Positions 22,900-31,562 of a stretch of DNA of 64,000 bases are shown here, one piece after another. The DNA is from an uncultured cyanobacterium. Lineage in GTDB: Bacteria; Cyanobacteriota; Cyanobacteriia; Cyanobacteriales; Microcystaceae. Below the pieces are notes generated by a model that searched no databases, had not been told where the DNA came from, and saw only the letters and a list, made by a program, of their open reading frames with translations. Numbering within the stretch: position 1 is the first letter of the stretch; each line of letters opens with the position of its first letter. The position numbers were made by a program, and so were the translations under genes. The stretch is taken from contig CAISPN010000021.1 of NCBI GenBank assembly GCA_903887375.1, positions 54,972-118,971 of the forward strand, read 5' to 3'.

Positions 22900-23646
22900 T
22901 TGAATCCAACTTCTCTATATATTTTAGTAAACCACGGCAGCAGTCAAGCAAATGCTCTTAGAGGATTTGATAAGCTGATTGAACAGGTCAAAGAACAGCT
23001 CGATACTCATGAGCTTTTCCTAGAGAGTGCAACTCTGGAATTTTCTGAGTTTCCTCTGTCTCAACAGATAGAACAAATAGTTCAAAGAAGATCACAATAT
23101 TTACTCAACAGGGTCAATATCTTACCACTATTTTTAAGCTCAGGTGTACATATAAGCCATGATATTCCCAGTGAAATATCTAAAGCAGGGATTAAATTAG
23201 GCAAACACATCGCTTTAGAGCTTTTACCACATCTTGGAAGTTTTCCTGGTATCTCTAGTTTGCTTGGCCACATCTTTTGTGAAAATTCAGCAAATGACTC
23301 TAGGAGAATCTTAATGGTTCATGGCAGTAGGCTTGAATCAGCCAATAATGATTCTGTAGCTTTGGCAGGGCAATTGCAATCTAGTTTAGCTTTTTGGTCA
23401 ATTGAGCCAAGTCTGGAAAATATTGTCCATCAGTTGGTGGCAAATAGGGCAACCTCGATTTCAATACTTCCCTATTTTCTCTTTGATGGTGAGATAACTA
23501 TTGCTGTGCAACAAAAAGTAGAAAAATTGGCACTTTACTATCAAAATGTACAATTTAAATTAACTCCAACCCTAGGCAAAGCAAGAGAATTATCTTCACT
23601 CATAGCTCAGGCAATCAAAACCAATGAACAAAATCTCCCAAAATAG
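22900..23646 (+). CDS. sirB: Sirohydrochlorin ferrochelatase, CbiX/SirB type (long, two-lobed)
   Basis: Two CbiX half-domains are visible: the first opens LVNHGSSQANALRGF, the second opens LMVHGSRLESANNDS; the histidines of the HGS motifs are the metal-site residues known for the family. The enzyme inserts iron into sirohydrochlorin to make sirohaem for nitrite and sulfite reductases. I chose a TTG start at 22900 with a weak GGA-type site just upstream. An ATG at 22804 is in frame but would overlap the divergent cheW gene and give an untypical N-terminus. The gene overlaps cobA by 23 nt. Confidence 0.87.
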   Translation: MNPTSLYILVNHGSSQANALRGFDKLIEQVKEQLDTHELFLESATLEFSEFPLSQQIEQIVQRRSQYLLNRVNILPLFLSSGVHISHDIPSEISKAGIKLGKHIALELLPHLGSFPGISSLLGHIFCENSANDSRRILMVHGSRLESANNDSVALAGQLQSSLAFWSIEPSLENIVHQLVANRATSISILPYFLFDGEITIAVQQKVEKLALYYQNVQFKLTPTLGKARELSSLIAQAIKTNEQNLPK

Positions 23647-24388
23647 CTCTAAGGTCTATCTAGTAGGAGCAGGACCAGGAGACCCAGGCTTGATGACCAT
23701 CAAGGGCAAGATGATCTTGGAGATGGCTGATGTGGTTATCTATGATGCGCTGATTAGCCCAGATATACTAGCTATGATCAATTCTCAAGCAGAGCGAATC
23801 TGTGTTGGCAAAAGGAGAGGATCTCATTCTCACTCCCAAGAAGAAATTACAGCCTTACTCATCCAAAAAGCTCAAGAAAAAAAAGTGATAGTTCGTCTCA
23901 AAGGTGGAGACCCCTTTATCTTTGGTCGTGGTGGAGAGGAAATGGTTGATTTAATTCAATCTGGAATTGCTACAGAAGTTGTCCCGGGAGTGACTTCTGG
24001 TATTGCTGCTCCAGCTTATAGTGGTATTCCCCTGACTCATAGAGACTATTCTTCTAGTGTGACTTTTGTCACTGGACACCAATCAGCAGGGCGCTACCGC
24101 TGCCATGTTAATTGGAGGGCAATTGCGCAAGGAAGCGAAACAATTGTCATTTATATGGGGATTCATAATTTGGCTAGCATTATAGAAGAGTTAAAAAATG
24201 CAGATCTTCCTCTAGATACTCCTATTGCCTTAATTCGCTGGGCTACTTTACCTCAACAGCAAGAGTTAATAGGCACTTTATCTAGTATATTAGAACAAAT
24301 GCAGGAAAAAAAATTTACAGCTCCGGCAATTGTTGTGATTGGCCGCACAATAAATCTACACTCTATCTTGGCAAGTCACAAGGACTGA
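23624..24388 (+). CDS. cobA: Uroporphyrinogen-III C-methyltransferase
   Basis: A 254-residue SUMT enzyme with VGAGPGDPGLMTIKG at about residues 12-26, GGDPFIFGRGGEE and the VPGVTSGIAAPAYSGIPLTH block, all standard for the family. It methylates uroporphyrinogen III at C2 and C7 to precorrin-2, the precursor of sirohaem and cobalamin. It starts inside the end of sirB, so the two make a compact sirohaem operon; the dehydrogenase is not adjacent. Confidence 0.96.
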   Translation: MNKISQNSSKVYLVGAGPGDPGLMTIKGKMILEMADVVIYDALISPDILAMINSQAERICVGKRRGSHSHSQEEITALLIQKAQEKKVIVRLKGGDPFIFGRGGEEMVDLIQSGIATEVVPGVTSGIAAPAYSGIPLTHRDYSSSVTFVTGHQSAGRYRCHVNWRAIAQGSETIVIYMGIHNLASIIEELKNADLPLDTPIALIRWATLPQQQELIGTLSSILEQMQEKKFTAPAIVVIGRTINLHSILASHKD

Positions 24389-24424
24389 TAACATTAAATT
24401 AGCAAGAAAATTGAAAACAACTTG

Positions 24425-25531
24425 ATGTTTGAATCGATTCAAAAAATTTGGCGCTCTCTAAAACGCTTTTTTCGTCGTCTATTCTCTCTTGCCCCTGAGG
24501 CAAAGCCCACAAGAAATAGAACCAATCCAGCTTATCCCTTAAATGATTTAGAGTATGAATTTCTTTTTAATCAGTTGCTTGAAGGAGTATCAAGAGGTTG
24601 GCACCAAGGTAGAGTTCTCAAGTTCTTTGATCAATTAGAAGGTAGAAGTAAACAGAGAGATTGGATTTCTTGGCTTAACCGTTTTGGGCAAAGAGTTCTA
24701 GAGTCAAGTGCTCCTAATCATCAATTAGCTTCAAGAATGATGAGACTAGGTGAGATTGCCCAATCGGTTCCATCTATCAGCAGAATAGGTGATCTTTGCA
24801 GTGAGATTGGCAGAGATATTTTTACTCGAGATTCACAAGGAGAGATTTGGGAATATCAAGGAGATGATATCGAATCACTTTTACCTGGTTCAGCTGAAGA
24901 AGAAAACATATCTGCAGATGAGCTTGAGCCTATTTCCATAGCTCAGTTATATGAGATTTTGCAACAAAATCCAGAACTTGTTGAGCAGATGTCTGAACAA
25001 TTTGGGGTAGATTTTGAAGATTCTGACCACGTAATCGATCTCCTTTTGGAGCAGGAGCAACAACAAGCTAACGCCGCAGCTGGTATAAGCTCTCATCAGC
25101 TAGAGAGAGAACAGTTAGAACAGGCTATAGCTCGTTGGGATCAAGAACTATCTGAAAATCCTCAAATACCCGAACTTTGGTACAATCGTGGTACCGCACT
25201 ATCTAATCTCTACCGTTGGGATGAGGCATTGGCAAGTTTTGACCGCGCGGTTAACTTAGATCCCACAAATTATTTAATCTGGAATGGACTAGCCAATGTC
25301 TATTACAGTACTAATAGAATCCAAGAATCCTTTGACTGTTGGGATAAGGTCGTTCAGATTAAGCCTGATGAATATCAAACTTGGTGTGATCGTGGACATG
25401 CTTTAGAATTGCTTTCTCGCCGAGGTGAAGCTATCACTAGTTATCAAAAAGCTCTTGAGCTCAAGCCCAATTTACCCTATGCCCTATCTCGGCTTGATAT
25501 TCTGCAAGCTAAACCAGATAACTTAAATTAA
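24425..25531 (+). CDS. TPR-repeat protein of unknown function
   Basis: A 368-residue soluble protein. The first 30 residues are basic and Phe-rich (RSLKRFFRRLFSL), which might bind a membrane or nucleic acid. A conserved-looking block follows to about residue 140 (QLLEGVSRGWHQGRVLKFFDQL). The middle is acidic, and residues 230-365 form about three canonical TPRs (for example ELWYNRGTALSNLYRWDEALASFDRAV). TPRs mediate protein contact; no enzyme motif is seen. I chose the ATG at 24425, directly after a possible TTG. Located 23 nt before the carbonic anhydrase gene, possibly in the same transcript. Confidence 0.82.
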   Translation: MFESIQKIWRSLKRFFRRLFSLAPEAKPTRNRTNPAYPLNDLEYEFLFNQLLEGVSRGWHQGRVLKFFDQLEGRSKQRDWISWLNRFGQRVLESSAPNHQLASRMMRLGEIAQSVPSISRIGDLCSEIGRDIFTRDSQGEIWEYQGDDIESLLPGSAEEENISADELEPISIAQLYEILQQNPELVEQMSEQFGVDFEDSDHVIDLLLEQEQQQANAAAGISSHQLEREQLEQAIARWDQELSENPQIPELWYNRGTALSNLYRWDEALASFDRAVNLDPTNYLIWNGLANVYYSTNRIQESFDCWDKVVQIKPDEYQTWCDRGHALELLSRRGEAITSYQKALELKPNLPYALSRLDILQAKPDNLN

Positions 25532-25553
25532 CTTAAAGAACATATTAAAACCT

Positions 25554-26342
25554 ATGAAAAAACTAATCGAAGGATTACGCAAATTTCAAACTGGTTATTT
25601 TGAAAGCCATAGAGAACTTTTTGAAGAGCTGAGCCATGGACAGCACCCACGTATTCTTTTTATCACCTGTTCTGATTCACGGATTGATCCTAATTTGATT
25701 ACCCAAGTTGAAGTGGGACAACTTTTTGTTATTCGCAATGCTGGCAATATTGTGCCTCCTTATGGTGCTGCAAATGGAGGAGAAGGAGCTGCCCTTGAAT
25801 ATGCCATAGAGGGATTGAATATTCAAGAAATAATCGTTTGTGGGCATTCACATTGTGGAGCTATGAAAGGTTTACTAAAAGTTAGTGAACTAGAAGAGAA
25901 AATGCCCTTGGTCCATCAATGGCTCAAGCATGCTGAACCTACTCGTCGATTGGTCAAGGAAAATTATAAAGATATAGAAGGTGAAGAATTACTTGATATC
26001 ACTAGCGCGGAAAATGTTCTAGCCCAGCTGAGCAATTTACAAACTTATCCTTCAGTTCGTTCTCGTTTGCATCAGGGACGTCTTGCTATCCATGGCTGGC
26101 TATATGAAATTGAAACAGGAACTGTTGTTGCCTATGATCCACTTACTCACCAGTTTACTGCGCCTCAAAGCACATTAAATCAAGTTGAGCATGAATACAA
26201 TCTTCATCCTGGTTGTCCTTTAAAGCATCAGTACAATTTCATGGCATACAAAAATGAAGAAAATCCTCAACTCAAGGGTGAGGATAGCTATGCTCATTTA
26301 ACAGCCGAACAGACAGACAGGATCTATAGGGGAAGCTATTAA
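25554..26342 (+). CDS. ccaA: Beta-carbonic anhydrase (CcaA/IcfA-like)
   Basis: A 262-residue beta-class enzyme. The zinc ligands C39, H98 and C101 are present with the catalytic dyad D41/R43 (ITCSDSRIDP and IVCGHSHCGAM). The protein extends about 60 residues past the core catalytic fold, as in carboxysomal CcaA, where this tail helps recruitment to CcmM. It interconverts CO2 and bicarbonate. Carboxysome location is inferred from the tail only; no ccm genes are near. Confidence 0.9.
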   Translation: MKKLIEGLRKFQTGYFESHRELFEELSHGQHPRILFITCSDSRIDPNLITQVEVGQLFVIRNAGNIVPPYGAANGGEGAALEYAIEGLNIQEIIVCGHSHCGAMKGLLKVSELEEKMPLVHQWLKHAEPTRRLVKENYKDIEGEELLDITSAENVLAQLSNLQTYPSVRSRLHQGRLAIHGWLYEIETGTVVAYDPLTHQFTAPQSTLNQVEHEYNLHPGCPLKHQYNFMAYKNEENPQLKGEDSYAHLTAEQTDRIYRGSY

Positions 26343-26344
26343 AT

Positions 26345-28084
26345 TTAAGACATGAGCTTATATTTATCAAAGGCCAGCTTATAAAGCGGCCTCCATATTG
26401 TTCGATTAGTCAAAACTACAAGGGCTGACATTACCAAGGTTGCTGCCAAAAGCATGGGATAATCACCACTGCTGGTAGCAGATGAAATAGTTTCGCCAAG
26501 TCCACTGGTTTTTAAGGTCTTGCCCTGAAATTGAACATACTCACTGACAATGCTGGCGTTCCAAGCCCCACCAACTGCTGTAATGATGCCAGTCATTAAA
26601 TAGGGAAAAATGCCAGGTAGGATCAAGGTTTTCCAACGATCTACCAAAGATAGCTTATAGACAGTAGCTGCCTCTAATAGTTCTGAAGGTATGGCTTGAG
26701 CTCCGGCAATCACATTGAAAAGAAGATACCACATTGTACCTAGCATCATCAGGGCAACTGCTCCAATTTTTAGCCCTCCACCTACTTGAATCAAACCTAA
26801 TAAAAGAATAGGAAATAGTGCTGTAGCTGGAACTGAAGCTACTATCTGAACAATGGGCTGGAGGAATTTAGCTAACTTTTGATTGCGGCCTATCGCTACC
26901 CCTACTGGAACTGTCCAAAGTAGAGATAAAAATAGAGCGACAAATACCCGCAAGGCAGTCAGTATAGCGCCCCAAAAGATCTGTTTCCAATGGGCAGGAT
27001 CTACTTTAGAAAGCATGATGAACCCTTCCCAGATGCCCCAAATGACTATGGCATAGACACCGGAAAAAAATAGCCAATTGATAAATCTGCTCAAACTATT
27101 GCTAGAGCCATACTTTTTAGGTGAAGTTGGTACTGGTTGAAATTTGCGGGCAATTGCTTGATCGAAAGTATCAGTAAGCCTATGAATTTGTAAGCTTAGC
27201 GCTCTTACAGTAGGAGATTTTTGTAAGAAATCTAAGATCGCAGATTCTGGTACTTGCTCAGCCTCTACTGTCTGGAATTTAAACTTTTCAGCCCAGGCAA
27301 TCAGTGGCCTCCAAACAAAAATATCTGTCAAAATAATTACTAAAATCAAATCAATTACACCAAAAGTGATTGCCTGATAATCTCCATTTTGGGCAGCGAC
27401 TGAAAGATAAGAGCCAAGCCCTGGCAGATGATAGTTTCTATTGCCCAAGCTAAATGATTCAATTGCCATTAAGAAAAACCAACCACCAGCCCAGGACATC
27501 ACACTATTCCAAACCAAACCAATTACTCCAGCGGGTAATTCCAGGGAAAAAAACCTTTGCCAGGCATTGAGACGATATACTTCAGAGGCTTCGATTAATT
27601 CGCTGGGAATACCATTGAGAGATTGATAAAAACTAAAGACCATATTCCAGGCCATACCAGTGAAAATTAAAATAATCGAAGCAATCTCGACTCCTATTCT
27701 CTGATTAGGAAATGTGGCAATTAATGCCAAAACAACTCCAGGTAAAAAAGAGAGAACTGGAATAGATTGCAAGATATCTAAAATCGGGATCAAAATAGAA
27801 GCGGCTGCTTTAGAACGATAAGCAGTATAGGAGTAGACTAAGCTGAAGATCAAAGATAAGAAATAAGCCAAGGTCATTCTCACTAAAGTCTGTAAGGTAT
27901 AGCTAGGGAGTACTTTTACTTCAGTTGAAATGATTAGCTTGGGATCATAGGCAGTATTGAACTTGGCGGCAGTTTGAACAACCAAAATAGCTAAAGCAAA
28001 GATGACCAAGATCATTAGGGCATCTTGCCAATGCCATCCTCTTGAAGTTTTTAGTTCGTTATCTGGAATGAGAGAACGGATCAT
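26345..28084 (-). CDS. Fused double ABC transporter permease (NrtB/SsuC-like)
   Basis: A 579-residue membrane protein made of two tandem BPD_transp_1 domains. The first has its EAA-like loop near residues 165-215 (GIPSELIEASEVYRLNAWQRF). The second has its loop near 465-490 (AIPSELLEAATVYKLSLVDRW). Each half has about six membrane helices. Such double permeases pair with NrtC/D-type ATPases, here the next gene upstream. No periplasmic binding protein gene is adjacent, so the substrate (nitrate, sulfonate, taurine or bicarbonate class) cannot be told. Confidence 0.85.
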   Translation of the reverse strand: MIRSLIPDNELKTSRGWHWQDALMILVIFALAILVVQTAAKFNTAYDPKLIISTEVKVLPSYTLQTLVRMTLAYFLSLIFSLVYSYTAYRSKAAASILIPILDILQSIPVLSFLPGVVLALIATFPNQRIGVEIASIILIFTGMAWNMVFSFYQSLNGIPSELIEASEVYRLNAWQRFFSLELPAGVIGLVWNSVMSWAGGWFFLMAIESFSLGNRNYHLPGLGSYLSVAAQNGDYQAITFGVIDLILVIILTDIFVWRPLIAWAEKFKFQTVEAEQVPESAILDFLQKSPTVRALSLQIHRLTDTFDQAIARKFQPVPTSPKKYGSSNSLSRFINWLFFSGVYAIVIWGIWEGFIMLSKVDPAHWKQIFWGAILTALRVFVALFLSLLWTVPVGVAIGRNQKLAKFLQPIVQIVASVPATALFPILLLGLIQVGGGLKIGAVALMMLGTMWYLLFNVIAGAQAIPSELLEAATVYKLSLVDRWKTLILPGIFPYLMTGIITAVGGAWNASIVSEYVQFQGKTLKTSGLGETISSATSSGDYPMLLAATLVMSALVVLTNRTIWRPLYKLAFDKYKLMS

Positions 28085-28110
28085 ATGGTTATCTTTAATT
28101 TATAGGGTAT

Positions 28111-29448
28111 TTAGACTAATAGGCTCTCTTGTTCTATTGGTTCAATATAAATTTCCCCAGAAGGCTCATCATAGACAAACAATTCAGCGTAACGACCCCA
28201 AGCAATAGCAGTATCTAACTGCCTTTGGGCTTCATTTTGAGTAAAGTAAGGCTGTAGTAATTCCAGGAAAAATTCCTCAGAAATCCTCTTTCTGGGATTA
28301 GCTACCAACGAAGCATAGATCTGTTTAACTAATCTGATATTCTCTAGAACCTGTTGGCGAATTATTTCTTTGCGTTGATCGATGCTACCGTCAATAAATT
28401 TTTTGCCAATTTGAGTCAGATGGATGTCGCCTTCATTTAGAGATACCAGTTCCATCATTTTAGATGCTTCAACAATTGGATAGAGATCATCTAGCTCTAG
28501 GAGCATTTCTTGGGCTAGGCGATAAAGATCTCCCTGGCGATTTTCTAGTATTTCTACAAAACCGGCAATTGCCCCAATTCTCACTGAAGGCAAGGATTGG
28601 TATTTGGCTGGCTCTGGGGCTGCCTGCTTCTGATGAACATCTAGATTAATCTCTGGGAGATCATCTTGATCCGGGTGAGTGATGATTCGGTAAATTCTAT
28701 CAACATAGGCTTCAAATTGCGGTGATTTGCGATCTCTGTAATGGGGTAAATCAACTCTAAAATCTGCTCTTATCCTACCTGGATTGCGCCCTAGTACTAT
28801 AATTCGATCAGCTAAAGTGACAGCTTCTTCAATAGAATGAGTGACAATCAAGATTGATTTGGTAGGTATGCGTTTTTCTAGCCAAAGATCGAGTAGTTCA
28901 GTTCTAAGGTTCTCAGCCGTTAGTACATCTAAAGCAGAAAATGGTTCATCCATACATAGTAGCTCAGGCTCAACTGCCAAAGCCCTTGCAAAGCCAACCC
29001 TCTGGCGCATTCCACCGGATAGTTCTTTGGGATAGGCCCCTTCAAAGCCATCTAGACCTATCACATCGATCATCTTTAGGGCTTTATTTTTTCTCTCTTC
29101 TAAGGGGATTCCCTTGGCTTTTAGTCCCAGCTCTACATTTTCTTGTACTGTGAGCCAGGGATAAAGAGCAAAAGTTTGAAAGATAATGGCTACGCCAGGG
29201 TTGAGTCCCCTTAAATGGGAACTTTTATAATATATTTCGCCAGAACTAGGAGAAATCAGCCCAGCAATCATTCTCATAAGAGTTGATTTGCCGGAGCCAG
29301 AAGGACCTAAAAGGGCGACTATTTCACCTTCGGCAAGTTCAAAATTTATACTAGAGAGGATAGTAATACTTTGTCCATTTGGTTGCAGGTAGGACTTACT
29401 GACACCTTGCAATCTCATTAGGGACGTTGTAGCTGTATTGCTAACCAA
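28111..29448 (-). CDS. ABC transporter ATP-binding protein with AAA-associated C-terminal domain
   Basis: A 445-residue ATPase. Walker A is GPSGSGKST near residues 48-56, the signature is LSGGMRQR and Walker B is LLCMDEP. After about residue 270 comes an AAA_assoc_C-type domain (RIGAIAGFVEIL, then a helical block to the end), as in the nitrate/sulfonate/bicarbonate subfamily. The start appears to be TTG at 29448, preceded by GAGGAGG with about 4 nt spacing; the only nearby ATG (11 codons later) has no ribosome-binding site. The divergent vipp1 gene lies 192 nt away. Confidence 0.88.
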   Translation of the reverse strand: MVSNTATTSLMRLQGVSKSYLQPNGQSITILSSINFELAEGEIVALLGPSGSGKSTLMRMIAGLISPSSGEIYYKSSHLRGLNPGVAIIFQTFALYPWLTVQENVELGLKAKGIPLEERKNKALKMIDVIGLDGFEGAYPKELSGGMRQRVGFARALAVEPELLCMDEPFSALDVLTAENLRTELLDLWLEKRIPTKSILIVTHSIEEAVTLADRIIVLGRNPGRIRADFRVDLPHYRDRKSPQFEAYVDRIYRIITHPDQDDLPEINLDVHQKQAAPEPAKYQSLPSVRIGAIAGFVEILENRQGDLYRLAQEMLLELDDLYPIVEASKMMELVSLNEGDIHLTQIGKKFIDGSIDQRKEIIRQQVLENIRLVKQIYASLVANPRKRISEEFFLELLQPYFTQNEAQRQLDTAIAWGRYAELFVYDEPSGEIYIEPIEQESLLV

Positions 29449-29464
29449 ATGCCCTCCTCAATTA

Positions 29465-29479
29465 ATCATTATTAATGAT
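29465..29479. promoter_or_regulatory. 15-bp palindrome between the ABC ATPase gene and vipp1
   Basis: ATCATTA-T-TAATGAT, with 7-bp perfect arms around a single central base. It lies 17 nt upstream of the ABC ATPase start and about 160 nt before vipp1. The position suits an operator for the minus-strand transporter operon. Seen in the sequence; the regulator is unknown. Confidence 0.4.
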
Positions 29480-29640
29480 GGTGTAAGAATTCTAACAGAC
29501 CCGCTTTAAGTCTACAACCTCTGGTAAAGAATCGATTATTTTTTTAGCTCTAGAGTTCATTGAGTCATCTAGAAGAAAAATTGGCTAGAATTCTATTTAG
29601 AATCATTAAATTAATACCTAATCAAGGATATCAGTAGTTT

Positions 29641-30396
29641 ATGTCACTTTTTGATCGCGTCAGTCGAGTTCTACGTGCCAACATTAATGATCTAGTTAGT
29701 AAGGCTGAGGATCCCGAAAAAATTCTCGAACAAGCTGTAACTGATATGCAGGAAGATTTGGTGCAATTGCGCCAAGCAGTTGCCAGAGTCATTGCCGAGC
29801 AAAAAAGATCCCAGTTGCAATATGACCAAAACCAAGAAGAAGCCCAAAAGTGGCAAGAAAGAGCCCAACTAGCTATCACTAAAGGAGATGAGTCTCTAGC
29901 TAGAGAAGCTCTAGTTCGTAAGAAAACTCACAGTGATACTGCGGCAGTTTTGAAATCTCAACTAGATCAGCAAACTGGTCAAGTTGATACCCTTAAGCGT
30001 AACTTGGTTGCTCTAGAGGGTAAAATTCAAGAGGCTAAGACTAAAAAAAGTATGCTTCAAGCTCGCTCTCAAGCGGCCAAAGCTTCTGAAGCGCTACAAA
30101 ATACTCTTGGCAATATCGGAACCAGTAGCGCAACTGCAGCTTTTGAAAGGATGGAAAACAAGGTCATCGAAGCAGAAGCTCGTTCTCAGGCTGCTGCCGA
30201 ATTGGGCGGTGTGGGGATAGAACGTCAGTTTGCAGAATTAGAAGGCTCTGATGATGTTGAAAAAGAACTCGCACAGCTTAAGGCTGCTTTAGTTCAACCA
30301 AGTTTACCAGCATCAGAAACCAAGGCTCCAGAAGTATCTAATACTGAAATTGACCATGAGCTAGAGCAATTGAAGAAAGAAATTAAAGACTCTTAA
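29641..30396 (+). CDS. vipp1: Vipp1/IM30 membrane-remodelling protein
   Basis: A 251-residue PspA/IM30-fold protein: an amphipathic N-terminal helix (MSLFDRVSRVLRANINDLV), then long coiled-coil helices with EKILEQAVTDMQEDLV. It carries a C-terminal extension ending EIDHELEQLKKEIKDS, the extra helix that separates Vipp1 from PspA. Vipp1 forms ESCRT-III-like rings needed for thylakoid upkeep. It is followed after 38 nt by a second, very similar gene. Promoter elements are not obvious in the 192 nt ahead. Confidence 0.9.
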   Translation: MSLFDRVSRVLRANINDLVSKAEDPEKILEQAVTDMQEDLVQLRQAVARVIAEQKRSQLQYDQNQEEAQKWQERAQLAITKGDESLAREALVRKKTHSDTAAVLKSQLDQQTGQVDTLKRNLVALEGKIQEAKTKKSMLQARSQAAKASEALQNTLGNIGTSSATAAFERMENKVIEAEARSQAAAELGGVGIERQFAELEGSDDVEKELAQLKAALVQPSLPASETKAPEVSNTEIDHELEQLKKEIKDS

Positions 30397-30434
30397 GGCT
30401 CTAGATATTATCTAAAACAGAAAACAGTAAGAAT

Positions 30435-31151
30435 ATGGCATTATTCGATCGCATTGGGAGACTTTTCCGTGCCAATCTCAATGATCTAGTTAGCAAGGCT
30501 GAAGATCCCGAAAAAATTCTAGAGCAAGCTGTGATCGATATGCAAGAAGACCTGGTTAAACTGCGGCAAGCAGTTGCCAGGGTTATTGCTGAGCAGAAGA
30601 GATCAGAGCTGCAATACAATAAAAATACAGAAGAAGCCCAAAAATGGCAACAAAGGGCCCAGTTGGCTCTAAATAAAGGCGATGAAACCCTAGCTAGAGA
30701 AGCTCTGATTCGCAAAAAAACTCACTCAGATACTGCTGCAGTTTTAAAATCCCAATTAGAACAACAAGGGGCGCAAGTCGATAGCCTCAAGCGCAGTTTG
30801 ATCTCCCTAGAGAGCAAAATTCAAGAGGCTAAGACTAAAAAAAATCTGCTCCAGGCTCGCTCGCAAGCTGCCAAAGCTTCCGAAGCGCTGCAAAATACTC
30901 TGGGAAATATTGGAACTAGCAGTGCTACAGCGGCCTTTGAAAGAATGGAGAATAAGGTCATTGAGGCTGAAGCCCGTTCTCAAGCTGCTGCCGAGTTGGG
31001 TGGCTTTTCTATAGACCAGCAATTTGCTTCTCTTGAGAGCTCTAGCGATGTTGAGGATGAATTGGCCAGGATGAAAGCGGCTTTATCGGGCAGCTCACCT
31101 AATCAGCCAGCTTTACCAGAGCAAAACAAAGATAAACTTCAAGATCTCTAA
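30435..31151 (+). CDS. pspA: PspA-like paralogue of Vipp1
   Basis: A 238-residue PspA/IM30-family protein, tandem to vipp1. It shares long identical stretches with it, including a run of about 52 residues (from LQARSQ to AAELGG), yet the DNA of that run differs at many third positions. Its C-terminus is short (ends DKLQDL) and lacks the Vipp1 terminal helix. The likely role is membrane-stress protection with, or in mixed rings with, Vipp1. The assignment of which copy is Vipp1 rests on the tail alone. Confidence 0.85.
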   Translation: MALFDRIGRLFRANLNDLVSKAEDPEKILEQAVIDMQEDLVKLRQAVARVIAEQKRSELQYNKNTEEAQKWQQRAQLALNKGDETLAREALIRKKTHSDTAAVLKSQLEQQGAQVDSLKRSLISLESKIQEAKTKKNLLQARSQAAKASEALQNTLGNIGTSSATAAFERMENKVIEAEARSQAAAELGGFSIDQQFASLESSSDVEDELARMKAALSGSSPNQPALPEQNKDKLQDL

Positions 31152-31230
31152 GGTTTGGAAAAGATTATCCTGCAATAGTAGATACTATTTCGGGATAATC
31201 TAGTTAATACTAGGTTTAAAGAAGAAAATT

Positions 31231-31557
31231 ATGAGTTCAGTTTTAGAAATTACCGATAAAGAGTTTAATAAAGAAGTTTTAGAAGCTTCTGGCAATGTTT
31301 TGGTGTACTTTTGGGCTAGTTGGTGTGGCCCTTGTCGTTTGGTTTCACCCTCAATTCAATGGGCGGCTGATACCTATAGAGAGAGTCTTAAGGTGGTCAA
31401 GCTGGAAGTAGATCCTAATCCTGATACGGTTAAGCAATGTCAGGTTGAGGGTGTTCCAGCTCTGCGCTTATTCAAGGATCATAAACTTTCAAGTTCTTTT
31501 GAAGGTGCTTTGAGTAAAAAACAACTCGAAGATTTTCTCAATACTAATCTTGCTTAA
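31231..31557 (+). CDS. Thioredoxin family protein
   Basis: A 108-residue thioredoxin with the WCGPC active site (WASWCGPCRLV) and the cis-Pro segment EGVPALRLF. It is clearly distinct from the thioredoxin at 16190. It lies 5 nt before an aminotransferase gene, and after the vipp1/pspA pair. Function is presumably disulfide reduction; the target is unknown. Confidence 0.88.
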   Translation: MSSVLEITDKEFNKEVLEASGNVLVYFWASWCGPCRLVSPSIQWAADTYRESLKVVKLEVDPNPDTVKQCQVEGVPALRLFKDHKLSSSFEGALSKKQLEDFLNTNLA

Positions 31558-31562
31558 TCTTC

